This document shows, one piece after another, positions 63,297 to 64,000 of a stretch of DNA of 64,000 nucleotides. Below the pieces are notes generated by a model. It searched no databases, had not been told where the DNA came from, and saw only the letters and a program-made list of their open reading frames with translations. The first letter of the stretch is position 1. The number at the start of each line of letters is the position of its first letter. The DNA comes from Yponomeuta sedellus. Lineage: Eukaryota > Arthropoda > Insecta > Lepidoptera > Yponomeutidae. The stretch lies in NCBI GenBank assembly GCA_934045075.1, contig OW203724.1, positions 24,317,528 to 24,381,527 of the forward strand, in the 5' to 3' direction. The translations under genes and the position numbers were made by a program.

Positions 63297-63394
63297 GTGA
63301 GTTTTTTTGGCTTATGACTTTTTGTTGTGTTCAAAATTTCAGACTTGATGAATGCGGTGAAAGGCTTGTCCATAGTTACGTCGCAATTTATTGG

Positions 63395-63790
63395 TTAACC
63401 AGCTGATCCCGCAAACGTTGTTATGCCATATTAATTCGGCTAAGACCTCTGACTTACTAAATATGCACATAAAAGTTCTCAGTGAAGTCGTTTCGGAGGA
63501 GTTCGATAACAAACACTGTGACATGATATTTTTATGTATTGGACTAGCAAACGTTGTTGCCATATTAATTAATTAACGACATATTCTCCGACCCGCCAAA
63601 TGTACACAAAAAAAATCTTACAAATCGGTGAACCCGTTTTGGATAGCCTTGCTGATCCCGCAAACGTTTTTGCCAAATTCATTAATTAGCCTACTACCTA
63701 TTCTCACACCCACCAAATGTACACAAAAAAAAACATAAAAATTGGTGAAGTCGTTTTGAAGGATTTAGATTGCAAACACTGTGGCACGCG
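63395..63790 (+). repeat. Three diverged tandem units of the cagctgatcccgcaaacgtt repeat
   Basis: Units begin near 63399, 63541 and 63648, each with caaacgtt-x-ttgcca-tattaatt and a later gtacacaaaaaaa or gataacaaacactgtgac block. The inverted copy at 457-592 belongs to the same family. This is intron 31, continuing past the window. Confidence 0.6.
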
Positions 63791-64000
63791 ATTAAGATCT
63801 AAAATTACTAAAATTCTAAAATAACTGGTATATTTATTTGCGTTGATTATTTTGTGCGGTTCAGGCTAATGACAGATTAATCCGTTGATAGAACAGGGAC
63901 GTGGATCGCCATGAGTCACATTACATCTCACCTTATTTCTCGTAGTATTATTTTGATTACTACAGCTTGTATTACCAAGACATGCAATAAATAAATCATT

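Overview
This is eukaryotic, almost certainly lepidopteran (moth or butterfly), genomic DNA. Evidence: GT-AG introns, AT-rich introns against GC-rich exons, a 200-base assembly gap, and dense dispersed repeats of the kind typical of Lepidoptera (tRNA-derived and 5S rRNA-derived SINEs, 5'-truncated LINE tails, MITEs, microsatellites). The species cannot be fixed from sequence alone.

One gene fills the window on the plus strand: the ortholog of Drosophila Msp300 / vertebrate nesprin-1 (SYNE1), a giant spectrin-repeat protein that links actin to the nuclear envelope through the LINC complex. I resolve 31 consecutive coding exons (968 to 63296). Joined, they give 21,207 nt, or 7,069 codons, with no stop and with every splice phase matching. 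The gene is open at both ends: the start of CH domain 1 lies upstream, and the remaining spectrin repeats and any C-terminal KASH membrane anchor lie downstream. Exons 1-5 encode the tandem CH actin-binding domain. Exons 6-31 encode a rod of spectrin repeats, including single exons of 8,040, 3,725 and 2,451 bp.

Layout: 1-16.7 kb holds the CH exons in long repeat-rich introns (26-bp TIR element, 80-bp satellite, 1.5-kb GGGA/GGAA tract with the gap). 16.7-31.2 kb holds small, very GC-rich rod exons among SINEs, LINE tails and fold-back elements. 31.2-43.6 kb is nearly all coding. 43.6-60.8 kb returns to short exons and repeats, including a complete 813-bp miniature LTR element with a tRNA-Trp-type primer site. 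60.8-63.3 kb is another large exon.

The most unusual signal is that introns repeatedly contain copies of the exon edge next to them: relics of exons 10, 11 and 22, a perfect 78-bp copy of the exon 19 end followed by an array of donor-like sites, an in-frame duplicated donor at exon 25, and a 36-bp minisatellite built on the acceptor of exon 8. The coding rod also carries a strikingly regular period of about 215 residues (two spectrin repeats). No other host gene was found on either strand; the other coding traces are transposon fragments.
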